DNA of 64,000 nucleotides, from contig CP099617.1 of the NCBI GenBank assembly GCA_024072375.1, forward strand, positions 2,983,001-3,047,000. The letters are read 5' to 3'. The stretch comes from Sphingomonadaceae bacterium OTU29LAMAA1. GTDB lineage: Bacteria; Pseudomonadota; Alphaproteobacteria; Sphingomonadales; Sphingomonadaceae. Shown one piece after another: positions 8,204-17,332 of this stretch; positions within the stretch are counted from its first letter, which is position 1; each line of letters starts with the position of its first letter. The translations under genes were made by a program, and so were the position numbers. Below the pieces are notes generated by a model. The model made no database searches, had not been told where the DNA came from, and worked only from the letters and a program-made list of their open reading frames with translations.

Positions 8204-8223
8204 ACTGGGGCAAACGCGCCAGT
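8204..8223 (+). terminator. Conserved hairpin after the 46-residue gene
   Basis: ACTGGGGC-AAAC-GCGCCAGT forms an eight-base imperfect stem two nucleotides after the stop codon. The same hairpin stands at 60178-60197 after the paralogue. There is no T-run, so it may be a processing or stability element rather than an intrinsic terminator. Confidence 0.5.
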
Positions 8224-8330
8224 CTAACGTTCCCTCGCGACGGAAGCAGACGAAGCAGCCAAGTTTGGTTGCGTTGCACATTGACCGCGGTGGCGTATCG
8301 TCAGGGCGATACGGCCGAAAGGAAAACCAT

Positions 8331-8900
8331 TTGGAAAACTCTGATTTGGAAGGCCGGATTGCGCGCCTTGAACGAAGATGCCGGGCAGCCTTCATCGTTG
8401 CGGTAGTCGGCGCGTCATCTGCGATCTTGGCGATTGGCGGCGCGGCAGGATCGCGGGCGATTGCGGAGGTGTCGGCACCGTTGGTTCCGAGAACCTCAGA
8501 CGTTCTGACTGTCCGCGAACTCAACATTGTTGATGGCAACGGCGTCACCCGCGTCAAGATTGGCGCGCCGCTCGCTCATGCGATCGTCAACGGCCAGCAG
8601 AACCGAACAAGGGGCGGCCGCCCCGAAGATACGATGTCGGGAGTGCTGCTTTTCGACGCTGAAGGTGTGGAGCGGAGTGGATATGCCACAGTGGATCATG
8701 GATATTCGAACGTATTGCTAACATTAGACGAGAAGAACAAGCAGCACGCAATGTTTATCGCCGAACCAACCGGAGCAACAACACTTCGCCTCTTTAATGC
8801 CGATACGAAGGACCGCGTCGATATTGCCATCGATAAAGACGGTCCATCCATCTCTATGATCCATCGGGGAAAGACAATTTTCCGCGTTCCGGAAACGTAA
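8331..8900 (+). CDS. Membrane-anchored protein with beta-repeat extracytoplasmic domain
   Basis: TTG 8331 is chosen because AAGGA lies seven nucleotides upstream; the product has 189 residues. A short cytoplasmic coiled segment (LEGRIARLERRC) is followed by one transmembrane helix (AAFIVAVVGASSAILAIGGAA) and a beta-rich domain with repeated motifs (LNIVDGNGVTRVKIG, GVLLFDAEGVERSGY, LRLFNADTKDRVDIAIDKDG). The repeated D-x-x-G-x-x-R pattern suggests a small beta-solenoid or lectin-like fold. No family assigned. Confidence 0.55.
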   Translation: MENSDLEGRIARLERRCRAAFIVAVVGASSAILAIGGAAGSRAIAEVSAPLVPRTSDVLTVRELNIVDGNGVTRVKIGAPLAHAIVNGQQNRTRGGRPEDTMSGVLLFDAEGVERSGYATVDHGYSNVLLTLDEKNKQHAMFIAEPTGATTLRLFNADTKDRVDIAIDKDGPSISMIHRGKTIFRVPET

Positions 8901-9093
8901 TAGGGCTGCACGCTGATCAAGCATATCCGCTTGTGGGCGTTTGAAGACATACGCATCTAAAATTTACTTAGCAGCAAGGCGTTCGCGTGTTGAGGTGCGA
9001 GCTGAGGATAGGCGCGACTCCGAAGCGTGAAGGAGGGGAAATTGATGATCTGCTTCTTATGGAAGGAGCAGATCATCTTCAGCGGGCATCTTA

Positions 9094-9873
9094 TCAGTGG
9101 CCGGATGCCCTGACCCCCTGCGGCGCAAGAATGCCGCCAGCCATCCTGCCCTGAGAGTCAAGGGCTGCTGACATTAGCACTTTACCGTTAGCGAACGTCA
9201 GATCGTAGGCGTCATCACCCATCGGACCTTTGTTGCGGAAGGTGATCGACTTCAGCTCGCCCATCGACTTGAACATGGGGTGGGTCATCGGGAGGTCGCG
9301 TCGGACAACCTCAGCGAATTGAGGGGCGAGTTTATTGTAATCCGGAGCACCACTTGCCAAGCCGGCAACGAGGCGCCGTAAAGCGGCTTCGGTGTCAGGA
9401 GTCGGTGCGGGCTCCGACGCCGTCGACACTGGCCTTGTCTGATCCTGAAAGGTGGAAGGCGAGGAAGCCAGCGTCAAAGCTGCTGCGAATATCAAGCTCA
9501 TAAGGATCACTCCTGCGACTACCCGGGTTAAGCCGATCCGCTTGATCCACGACATCTCATGACGTGGGGCGGCATCGGTGCCGCCTTGATCAGGTTGCGC
9601 GTTCTCTGGCGAAAGGTCCGACGGACCAGGTCCCAAGCGATGGGACCGATCTACCATCTCCACCAACTTCGCAGCTTCAAGGGACGATGATAGACCGAGC
9701 TTTGCGCGTGCCATCTTCAACCGCTTCTCCACCGCATGGGCGGAGATGCCCAGATCGATTGCCATCTGCTTCGCCGTCTGATGTTCCAAACAGCGCCTCA
9801 AGCATTCCCGTTCGGCGGGTGTGATGCGCTTGATCGCGGCCAGCGTGGTCTCATTGATTACGTCCGTCGTCAT
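9094..9873 (-). CDS. LuxR-type HTH regulator with transmembrane anchor
   Basis: 259 residues from ATG 9873. Residues 15-70 form a LuxR/GerE helix-turn-helix (ITPAERECLRRCLEHQTAKQMAIDLG, then ISAHAVEKRLKMARAKLG). After a Pro-rich linker comes one transmembrane helix (VVAGVILMSLIFAAALTLA) and an extracytoplasmic domain of about 100 residues with a FRNKGPMGDDAYDLTFANG beta segment that resembles periplasmic sensory or DUF3887-like folds. The protein would read an envelope signal and bind DNA directly. Lower GC than its neighbours; target genes unknown. Confidence 0.7.
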   Translation of the reverse strand: MTTDVINETTLAAIKRITPAERECLRRCLEHQTAKQMAIDLGISAHAVEKRLKMARAKLGLSSSLEAAKLVEMVDRSHRLGPGPSDLSPENAQPDQGGTDAAPRHEMSWIKRIGLTRVVAGVILMSLIFAAALTLASSPSTFQDQTRPVSTASEPAPTPDTEAALRRLVAGLASGAPDYNKLAPQFAEVVRRDLPMTHPMFKSMGELKSITFRNKGPMGDDAYDLTFANGKVLMSAALDSQGRMAGGILAPQGVRASGH

Positions 9874-10412
9874 AGCCGGCACCGTAGCGCAGAAACATCC
9901 AGCACCAACTTCCGTTGTGTAGTACCCAACTGGTACCCTACCGAATTCGGGGTTCCACGGACTTGAACGCTGCCTCTTTGTTAGCAGTTCTGCGTTTATG
10001 TATTGAGGCGTCACAGACGGAGAGCGCGGGGCGCAAGATGGGCGACTGCGGACTGGCTGCTATTCTCCTCGATAGCGCCCGGTCGGGTGTCGGGTGATCG
10101 GGGCGGCTCGGGAGTCTCTGAACGGCATGACTTGGTGGGGAGCAGTCTGTCCGCTTTCCGGCAGCCAGATGACGTAAGCGAACGTTCGTTCATGAAGCTC
10201 GCAACGGCAGCTACGCGCCCCACCATTTGCCATTCGAACCGGTGTTGCGCGGCCCTGAAAGCGGCCGTTCGGTACGCTAGGGTTGGTATGGCCGAATCTA
10301 GGACGAAAGTCGTCGAGGCCAAAGGTCAGCCTGCGCCACAAGCCGTGGTTTACCGATCAGCCACAGCGGTTTCATCGACGAGGCGCGGGATGCTCGAACG
10401 ATATCCCAAGGA
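9874..10412. other. Intergenic region (539 bp) without a supported gene
   Basis: This lies between the LuxR-type gene and the 3' end of the SMC-like ATPase. Several short frames cross it but none has a plausible start, composition or relative. A stretch near 10110-10160 (GAACGG...TGTCCGCTTTC) looks like a degenerate relative of the 60-bp repeats found elsewhere. Confidence 0.5.
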
Positions 10413-12866
10413 TTACTTCGCCACTAGATTCAGGTTCAGCTCACCGCACCGACACCGGACGCTGCCCTTGGGACCACGCTCAGGCGTGACCGAATACATC
10501 TGCTCGCAAGTAGAGCACTCAAAAGAAGAGACGAGCGCGCGGAAGGCCGTGACGACGGGAGCAAAGTCGCCTTTGCCGAGGTCCGCCCAAGAGTTGTAGT
10601 GCACGCTGGTGTTGACCTGCCATTGATCGACGTTCGTCGCATGCTTGGCCGCCGTGAAATCTGCCTCGCGCGCGACGATGGCCGCGACGATCTCACTCTG
10701 CCCCCACGAGTTCGCAACGTCCTTCGCCTTCTTAAGCAGCTTCCCAAACTCGCCGATCGCCGCGGGCATCGTGTCGCCGAGCATGAACTGGGCGTCACCC
10801 CTAAACTCCACCTGCGCGCGCAGCCGATGACAGGCCTCCGCCGCGTAATATTCCAGGAAACGCCGCAGCATGCCGGCGGCCTTGCTGACCTGGTTGAGGA
10901 CGAGATGGGCGTCGATCTCCTCCCACACCGATGCGTTTGTCCATTCCGTTGGTCCGGTCTCCACCGTCCAAGTCCGGAAGTGAGCCAACCCCTTCGACTT
11001 GATGATGCCCTCGGCCCGCATGTGCCGCAGCCACACGTCGTCGTGCGTCGTGAAGATGAATTGCGTATCCGGAAACCGGTCTTTGAGCAGCGTGCAGACC
11101 TCGCGGCGGTGGCCCTTGTCGACCGACATGAGCACGTCGTCCAGCACCGCGAACGTGAAACCGGCGCCTAGCAGATGCTTCATCAACGAGAGATACAGGC
11201 ACAGCCCCATCCCGTCCTGGTGACCCTCGCTGTGATAGGCGCCGGGCGGGAACTTGCCCCTTCCGTAGAAGTCGACGTCAAACGCCAACTTGCCCATGGA
11301 GGGGAGCAGGGCGGCAGTGAAGCCGGACTCGTCGTCGCTGTTGATGACGCGGTAGCACTCTGCGAACTCGTCCTGTACCTCCTCGTAGATCCTCTCCAGC
11401 GCCTTCGTCGTCGTGTCGCCGAAAATTTTGAATGCCTTGGCAGAGCGCTCCGCCCTCGCCCTGCCGACGGCGAGCGCCTGACGCGACCTGCGGAACTGAT
11501 CGAGCCGCTCCTGCCCGACCGTAAGGAAGTCGCGGGCCGCGTCCTGCATGCTGGGTTCCGGCAGGGCCGCCACCGCCGCGGACACCATCCCGATCACCGG
11601 GTCCAGATCAGGCACGCTGCCGGCGACGCCCAGCACCGCCACTGTGTCCTCGATCGGGAGTAACGCCTCCAGCTGCCGATAGCGACCCAGTAGCACCTGC
11701 TTGAAGTCGCCCAGCGCCTTCAGGTCCAATGGCGGCGCGAATCCCTGTGAGTCCGTGATCGTGGCGGCGATCGCCGTCCCGGCCTCCCGGATCAGGTCCA
11801 GGATGGGAGCTATGCGCTCCTGAATCCCGCGCTTCCGCGCAGAGATAGCCGCGAGGTTGGACAGCTTGCCGCGAAGGTGGGCGACGAAGCCCTCCTCGTC
11901 GAACGCCTTGTCGCACACCGGGCAGTGCTCGCCGTCATAGAGATCGAGCGCCGCCGTGAGCAGCCCCTCTTCCTTCACGCCGCTCACCGACGACGGATCG
12001 GCGGCCAACTCCGTCAGCGATGCCGCGATCGCCGCGCACTCCGCGGAAACCGTCGAGTCGGTCAGGGCCGCGAGCGCCGCCTGCAGCGCGGCAATGTTCT
12101 CGACGACTTGGGCCTTGATGACGCGCGGTCGGGCGCCACCCGTCCCGGTGGTCGCGAGCCCATCGACGAGCGACGTGGTGGCGAGCAGGTCGTCGAGCGG
12201 ACCGAGCCCCAGTATCGCCCGCCTGGGGTTGACTGCATCGAGTATCGCGGCCTTGCTGGCCTGGGTCAGCCCGAGCGCGGTCCTGAGGAGCTGGGTCGCC
12301 TCGGCCTCCGACCGTTCAAGCGGATTCAGCTCCCTCGCATAGGCGTTCGCGATCTTCTGCAGCACCACCCGTAGCTTCTCGACGTCGCCAAGCTGGAGAA
12401 GGGCCTGGACCTCCTTGGCGCGATCGCCCGGCTCAGAAAGCACGAACCGTATGAGCTCGCGTCTCGACAGCACGAACTCGGGATGCGCTTTCACCTGTTC
12501 GAAGACCGCAACGACGTCGGGATCGGCCGGTGTGATCGTTGGCGCGTTAAGACTCTTCACCGACCGGTGGATGGATGCCTTCTTGCCGTTCAGCGAAGGA
12601 ATGGTGACGTTGATCGTGACAGTCGCGAGGTCGGGCTTGTTCTGCGAGTCCACGTGCGGACCGTGCTGCTTTACCGAAAGGTTGCCGGTGCCTCGACCCG
12701 ACAGGCGGGAGATGTTCCCGGTGAGTCCGAACTCGATCGCGTCGACAATCCCGCTCTTGCCCGTCCCATTCGGGCCGCAGGCGGCAAAGTTCTCGCCGTT
12801 GAGCGTCAGCGTCAGGTCGCGGATGCCGCGGAACTCGCGGATCGAGATCTGCTGGATGCGGATCAT
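10413..12866 (-). CDS. SMC/Rad50-like AAA/ABC ATPase with zinc hook and C-terminal zinc ribbon (candidate defence ATPase)
   Basis: 817 residues. Walker A is GPNGTGKSG at 31-39; residues 160-500 are mostly helical and contain a CPVC zinc-hook motif at 315-318. The ABC signature-like SEGHQDGMGL is at 546-555, Walker B plus D-loop is FAVLDDVLMSVD at 572-583, and the switch His is in FTTHDD. The last 40 residues carry CSTC...CRC (Cys784, 787, 805, 807), a zinc-ribbon ending unusual for repair SMC proteins. Its start overlaps the stop of a tiny upstream gene by ATGA. A divergent SIR2 gene and a kinase lie nearby, which suggests a conflict system. RecF/RecN-type repair is the alternative role. Confidence 0.78.
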   Translation of the reverse strand: MIRIQQISIREFRGIRDLTLTLNGENFAACGPNGTGKSGIVDAIEFGLTGNISRLSGRGTGNLSVKQHGPHVDSQNKPDLATVTINVTIPSLNGKKASIHRSVKSLNAPTITPADPDVVAVFEQVKAHPEFVLSRRELIRFVLSEPGDRAKEVQALLQLGDVEKLRVVLQKIANAYARELNPLERSEAEATQLLRTALGLTQASKAAILDAVNPRRAILGLGPLDDLLATTSLVDGLATTGTGGARPRVIKAQVVENIAALQAALAALTDSTVSAECAAIAASLTELAADPSSVSGVKEEGLLTAALDLYDGEHCPVCDKAFDEEGFVAHLRGKLSNLAAISARKRGIQERIAPILDLIREAGTAIAATITDSQGFAPPLDLKALGDFKQVLLGRYRQLEALLPIEDTVAVLGVAGSVPDLDPVIGMVSAAVAALPEPSMQDAARDFLTVGQERLDQFRRSRQALAVGRARAERSAKAFKIFGDTTTKALERIYEEVQDEFAECYRVINSDDESGFTAALLPSMGKLAFDVDFYGRGKFPPGAYHSEGHQDGMGLCLYLSLMKHLLGAGFTFAVLDDVLMSVDKGHRREVCTLLKDRFPDTQFIFTTHDDVWLRHMRAEGIIKSKGLAHFRTWTVETGPTEWTNASVWEEIDAHLVLNQVSKAAGMLRRFLEYYAAEACHRLRAQVEFRGDAQFMLGDTMPAAIGEFGKLLKKAKDVANSWGQSEIVAAIVAREADFTAAKHATNVDQWQVNTSVHYNSWADLGKGDFAPVVTAFRALVSSFECSTCEQMYSVTPERGPKGSVRCRCGELNLNLVAK

Positions 12867-13069
12867 TGCGTATCCGGGAATAGGGTGCTTCGCACAGCCG
12901 GCTCAGCGAACACACCGTCGACCAGCACGAGCTTTCTGAGCTGATCCGCACACTCGACGAAGTCGTCGACCTGCGCGAGCTCGTCGAAGAAGGAGGACAG
13001 GACCGCCCGGGCGACGGTCGTCACGCGAATCTGCTCATCCCCGCCTTCAGGCTGTTCCGAAAGCTCCAA
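12863..13069 (-). CDS. Small acidic protein encoded immediately upstream of the SMC-like ATPase
   Basis: A frame of 68 residues from TTG 13069, or 53 residues from GTG 13024. It ends in an ATGA overlap with the ATPase start, so the two are translationally coupled. The core VARAVLSSFFDELAQVDDFVECADQL is helical and acidic. In ABC three-component defence systems a small middle-component protein precedes an SMC-like ATPase; this one is shorter than those I know, so that link is a guess. GTG 13024 overlaps the stop of the preceding frame as GTGA, which may be the true start. Confidence 0.5.
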   Translation of the reverse strand: MELSEQPEGGDEQIRVTTVARAVLSSFFDELAQVDDFVECADQLRKLVLVDGVFAEPAVRSTLFPDTQ

Positions 13070-13197
13070 CCTGTTTCACTCCCCAACCGCCCTGCTGGCA
13101 TGTCCGTAAGATTCATCTGCGGAATGTAGCTTCGAAATGCCTGATCAACCAAGCGACTTGAGATCCAACCGATTGGCGACCGCTGATAGATGTGCAT
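13021..13197 (-). CDS. Possible first gene of the ATPase operon (58 residues)
   Basis: ATG 13197, preceded by AAGGGGG, opens a frame reading SPIGWISSRLVDQAFRSYIP and ending in GTGA, the overlap with the next small gene. The chain 13197-13021, 13024-12863, 12866-10413 would be a compact three-gene operon. Alternatively this and the next frame are one gene broken by a frameshift. No family recognised. Confidence 0.35.
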   Translation of the reverse strand: MHIYQRSPIGWISSRLVDQAFRSYIPQMNLTDMPAGRLGSETGWSFRNSLKAGMSRFA

Positions 13198-13233
13198 CCC
13201 CCTTGATGGCGGCGGACTGGCAGGCGATGCTAC

Positions 13234-16200
13234 GTGATGCGGTTTCATGAAGATGGCCCAGACATCCCGGATTCGTTGATCGGGGCGCGCGAGCTGGGCG
13301 AGGTTGTCTTCTTCTGCGGCGCGGGCGTGTCCGCGCCAGCCGGTCTTCCTGACTTCAACGGGCTGGCTGACGACCTGCTCTTTGAGCTGACGGCGCAGGA
13401 ATCTAAGGAGGCGCGGGAGGCGGGCGAGACGCTCGACCGCGTGTTCACGGCGATGGTCAAGGAGTTTGGCCGCGTCGCGGTCGACCGCGAAATCACGCGC
13501 GCTCTCCGCACGCCGCGCAAGGCCGATCTGCGCTTCCACGAGGCGATCATTGCTCTCTCCCAGGGCGCCGATGGCGCGGCCAAGATCGTAACCACAAACT
13601 TCGACCTGCTCTTCGAGCGGGCCGAGCGTCGGCTCCGCCGCTACGTGCCGCCCGCGCTGCCTGACCTGGTGCAGGCGCAACCTATTGACGGCGTGGTCTA
13701 CCTCCATGGACGCCTCAACGCAGCGCAGGGGGCAAGCTCGGGCTACGTCATCAGCAGCGCCGACTTCGGCCGTGCCTATCTCGCGGAGGGCTGGGCATCG
13801 CGCTTCGTACGGGAGCTGCGTGAGCGTTACACGATCGTGCTGCTGGGTTACTCGGCCAACGACCCGCCAATGCGGTACCTTCTAGAGGGCCTGAACAGTC
13901 GCGAGGGACCGGAGCGGTCGCCGATCTATGCGTTTGCCACCGAGGGGAGCTCCGCCAGTGACGAGGCATGGCGCGACAAGGGCGTGACGACCATCCCCTA
14001 CGCGCCGCGCGACCGGGCCCACGGAGGACTGTGGGACACATTGTTCGCATGGGCCGAGGTCGCGGGCGACCGCGAGGCATGGCAGGCGCGTCTGTTGGCG
14101 CTCGCCCAGCGCCCACCGGCAGAACTCAGGCCGTTTGAACGAGGGCAGGTCGTTCATCTCGTTGGGTCCAAGGGGGGCGCCGCGGCTTTCGCCTCGGCGG
14201 ATCCTCCGCCGCCAGCCGAGTGGCTATGCGTGCTTGATGCCAGCCGCCGCTATGCGGAACCAAGTCGGCGGCGATGGGACGACAGCGAGGATGTGGATCC
14301 GCTTGACGTGTTTGGTCTGGACGGCGACCCGCCGCGACCTGCGGCGCAGGTCGGCGGTGGTATCGTGCCGCCCGGCGAGGATCCGTTGCGGTGGCGCCCG
14401 GGTGACGAGCAGTGGTCGGAGCGGCAGCGCGTCTCGGGCTACCATGCGGAGTGGTCGAGCCAGCTGCCGTCCCGGCTGTATCATCTGGCGCGATGGATCG
14501 GGTTAGTCCTGGACCAGCCCGCCGCGGTCTGGTGGGCAGGATACAACCGCCTGCCCCATCCCGGTCTGATGCGTGAGATCGACGCGCGGCTCGACCGTGC
14601 GAAGGATCTGCCGGAGCCGGTCGTGCACTTCTGGCGCCGCTATCTCGAAGCCGCCCGCGCGCGTCAGAATGACGTCCACGACTTCAGGCTTTACCAGGCA
14701 GCCGACCGACTTGCATCCGAGGGTTGGAGCACTTCGGTGTTGCGCGAGATTGAGCGCGCTCTCGATCCGATTTTTGAGATATCGAGCGCGACGCTCGCGT
14801 CGCCGGTCCCGCCGTCCGGCGGATGGGACGTGGTCAGGCTCCGCGACCTTGTCGGGATCAAGGTAACGGTGACGCGCTGGCCCGATGCCAAGCTGGTGCC
14901 GCCGCCCGAGGCTTTGCCGCGTCTCGTCGCGATCGTCCGGCGGACCCTAGTGGACATGGCCGAGATGGCGGAAGAGGGGACGCCGTCGTTCCGCCGGACG
15001 CCGACGCTCCACCACTCCGGCGACGCGGGCGAATCCCACGGTCACGGGCGGCGGGACGAGCTGTTCCATCGGTTCAGGAAGCTATTCGACTTTCTCTTCG
15101 TGCAGAGCCGGGCGCTCGCCCTGCGGGAGGTCGACAACTGGAACAGCAACGACCCCACCTACTTCGCAAAGATGTTCCTGTATGCGGCTTGGCTCCCAGG
15201 GTTGCTCGACCCGGACGTGGTGGCGGAGCGGATCTTGGCGATGCCGGCCGAGGTCTTCTGGGACCCCGAGAGCGCGCGGGAGATGCTCTTCGCACTTCGG
15301 GCGAAGTGGTCGCGATTCGGGGCGGGGCAGCGTCGCTCGATAGAGCGACGCATCGCGGCCGGTCCGCCGACCTACGAGGGCGAACCGGGCAAGCAGTATC
15401 GGGCGCGACGCGGCGCCCGCGCGGCATCCTGGCTGCGATGGCTCGAGCTGAACGGTCGCACGCTCTCGCCGGCCGGGTCGGCGCGACTCGAGAGCCTGAA
15501 GTCCGCGGACCCGCGCTGGTCCGACAGCTGGGCGGCTCACGCTGACGACAGTATGAGCAGCTATGGCGGTGTCATCCACCGCGCCACGGAGCCGCAGGGC
15601 CTCGAGAAGGTGCCGGTCTCAGCGTTGCTGACGCTGGCCGGGAGCTTGACCTCCGACGATCACCGCCAGCTCGTCGACCACCGCCCGTTCGACGGTGTAG
15701 TGGAAGTCGCCCCGCTGCGGGCGTTGTCGGCCTTGCGACTCGTCGCTCGTCGAGGTGAGCACCCGATGCGGTTTTGGCGAAGCCTCGCATCGAACTGGCC
15801 GAAGGAGGCGGATCCGCGGCTGAGCCTGCTGATGGCCCACTCGCTCGCTCGCGTGCCCGATCCTGTCTTCCTGGACTTGAGGTACGACGTCGCGAACTGG
15901 GCGTCCAAGTTCGCCGAGGGCTTGATCCGGCATGACCGGCAAACCGGCCTTGCTGCTTTTGATGCCATCGTCGTGCGCTATTTGGAGGCACCCGCACACG
16001 CGCTTGAGAGTTCGGTAGGCACAGCCTCGGTCGGCGGCGTTTTAAAGGTCGAGTCCAAATTCTCGATCATGAAGGCGATCAATTCGCCGGGTGGCGACCT
16101 GGCCCAGGTAATGATGACCCTGCTGAACGAGCCGAGGCGGCGGAGGGCGATGCCCGCATACGTCGGCTCACGGCTCGACGTGTTGCTCAGGCTGCCGGGC

Positions 16201-16992
16201 GACGGCGCTGGTCACGCCGCCGCTGTGATCGCTCGGCAGTTCCGATGGCTCGAGTATTGGTATCCGGGTTGGGTCGACCACCTCGTTCCGCTCTTCGACC
16301 CAGGCCATCCATTGTCCGAGGCCATGTGGCACGGTCTGTCTGGGGATCAGCACCTTCTAAGCGACGCGGTGGGCATCATGCTCAAACCCGCTATGCTCAG
16401 GGTCATAGCCGGGGACGCGCCATGGGCACTGGACAAAGAGGCTCGCGTGCAGCTGATCCAGCAGGTCACGAATCTGACCTACCCGCGCGGCGTCCAGGCG
16501 GCCATCTTCTATCCCGAGGCGCGGCGCGTCCTCATGGCGGTCGACGATCACGAACGAGCGGAAGCGGTCTCAATGCTCGCCCGTTCGATGTCAGGTGAGG
16601 GGATGTGGGCGGCCTTCGTCAGGCCTTTCGTGCTCCATGCCTGGCCAAGGCAGCTCCGATATCAGGGCGAGGCGAGCTCGCGCGCCTTCGTGTCGATGGT
16701 CGAGGCGGCGGGCGACCGGTTCGAGGAGGTGCTGGATCTAGTCGAGGACTATCTCCGGCCCGTCGCACACCTCGACACCTTCGCCCTCCGCATGAAGAAG
16801 CACGACGAGGACGGTAAAAATTACAGCGGGCGCTTCCCGGCGGCGACGCTGCGTATGCTGGACAAGCTGGTCGGCACCGATCGGCAGACCGCCCCCTGGA
16901 ACCTCGGCGAGTTGCTGGAGACGATCGCCGAGGCCGCCCCGGCGCTTAGGCAAAGCGATCCATGGCGCCGCTTGAAGGCACTGACGCAGTAA
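13234..16992 (+). CDS. Large SIR2-domain protein (candidate anti-phage sirtuin/NADase)
   Basis: 1252 residues from GTG 13234 (ATG 13237 is equally possible). The N-terminal 270 residues form a SIR2 domain: GAGVSAPAGLPDF at 29-41 (NAD pocket), TTNFD at 120-124, YLHGR at 156-160 with the catalytic His158, and LLGYSANDPPMRYLL near 203-217. The remaining ~1000 residues are helical, Trp-rich and repeat-like. Some bacterial SIR2 proteins carry a C-terminal DUF4020 region, and this could be one; I have not verified it. Long SIR2 proteins of this shape deplete NAD during phage infection. It is divergent from the ATPase operon, with 36 nt between its start and the first leftward frame, which suggests shared control. 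Confidence 0.8.
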   Translation: MMRFHEDGPDIPDSLIGARELGEVVFFCGAGVSAPAGLPDFNGLADDLLFELTAQESKEAREAGETLDRVFTAMVKEFGRVAVDREITRALRTPRKADLRFHEAIIALSQGADGAAKIVTTNFDLLFERAERRLRRYVPPALPDLVQAQPIDGVVYLHGRLNAAQGASSGYVISSADFGRAYLAEGWASRFVRELRERYTIVLLGYSANDPPMRYLLEGLNSREGPERSPIYAFATEGSSASDEAWRDKGVTTIPYAPRDRAHGGLWDTLFAWAEVAGDREAWQARLLALAQRPPAELRPFERGQVVHLVGSKGGAAAFASADPPPPAEWLCVLDASRRYAEPSRRRWDDSEDVDPLDVFGLDGDPPRPAAQVGGGIVPPGEDPLRWRPGDEQWSERQRVSGYHAEWSSQLPSRLYHLARWIGLVLDQPAAVWWAGYNRLPHPGLMREIDARLDRAKDLPEPVVHFWRRYLEAARARQNDVHDFRLYQAADRLASEGWSTSVLREIERALDPIFEISSATLASPVPPSGGWDVVRLRDLVGIKVTVTRWPDAKLVPPPEALPRLVAIVRRTLVDMAEMAEEGTPSFRRTPTLHHSGDAGESHGHGRRDELFHRFRKLFDFLFVQSRALALREVDNWNSNDPTYFAKMFLYAAWLPGLLDPDVVAERILAMPAEVFWDPESAREMLFALRAKWSRFGAGQRRSIERRIAAGPPTYEGEPGKQYRARRGARAASWLRWLELNGRTLSPAGSARLESLKSADPRWSDSWAAHADDSMSSYGGVIHRATEPQGLEKVPVSALLTLAGSLTSDDHRQLVDHRPFDGVVEVAPLRALSALRLVARRGEHPMRFWRSLASNWPKEADPRLSLLMAHSLARVPDPVFLDLRYDVANWASKFAEGLIRHDRQTGLAAFDAIVVRYLEAPAHALESSVGTASVGGVLKVESKFSIMKAINSPGGDLAQVMMTLLNEPRRRRAMPAYVGSRLDVLLRLPGDGAGHAAAVIARQFRWLEYWYPGWVDHLVPLFDPGHPLSEAMWHGLSGDQHLLSDAVGIMLKPAMLRVIAGDAPWALDKEARVQLIQQVTNLTYPRGVQAAIFYPEARRVLMAVDDHERAEAVSMLARSMSGEGMWAAFVRPFVLHAWPRQLRYQGEASSRAFVSMVEAAGDRFEEVLDLVEDYLRPVAHLDTFALRMKKHDEDGKNYSGRFPAATLRMLDKLVGTDRQTAPWNLGELLETIAEAAPALRQSDPWRRLKALTQ

Positions 16993-17332
16993 CGGCGCAA
17001 TGACGCATTCTTTTCTGCACTTCCTGCAGAGTTGTTCGTGGTCCGCAGTCGTTCCTGTGCGATGCTTCGCCGAGCTACGTCTGTTTTGCTTACTATCGTT
17101 TTGGAAAGCAGTCAGACCGCTGACGGCCCAGTAGCTGCCATCCTTGCATCCGGCGGGCCGAACGGCTGAAAGTGGGCCGCCGGTGGCCATTCCGTTTTCG
17201 GATGCAGATGCCGGTATAGCGGACGTTGGGCTCGGTCCCTCACGACGATGTCGCAGCAGAGCTAAACGCCGCGCGCGCTTCCGCAAGCTGCCTTACTCTC
17301 GCCTCGCTCAATCACCTTTATGCGAACCGCGA
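16993..17332. other. Intergenic region (340 bp) between the convergent SIR2 and kinase genes
   Basis: No supported gene. An imperfect GC-rich hairpin (CCGGCGGGCC at 17150-17159 against GGCCGCCGG at 17175-17183) without a T-run lies in the middle and could serve as a two-way stop. Confidence 0.4.

Noticed and set aside
9940-9966. tRNA-like TTCGGGGTTCC near the LuxR-type gene
   Set aside because: No acceptor stem or anticodon arm can be built around it.
13021-13707. 228-codon minus-strand frame covering the start of the SIR2 gene
   Set aside because: Most of it is antisense to the SIR2 domain; only the last 58 codons (from 13197) lie outside and are kept as a low-confidence gene.
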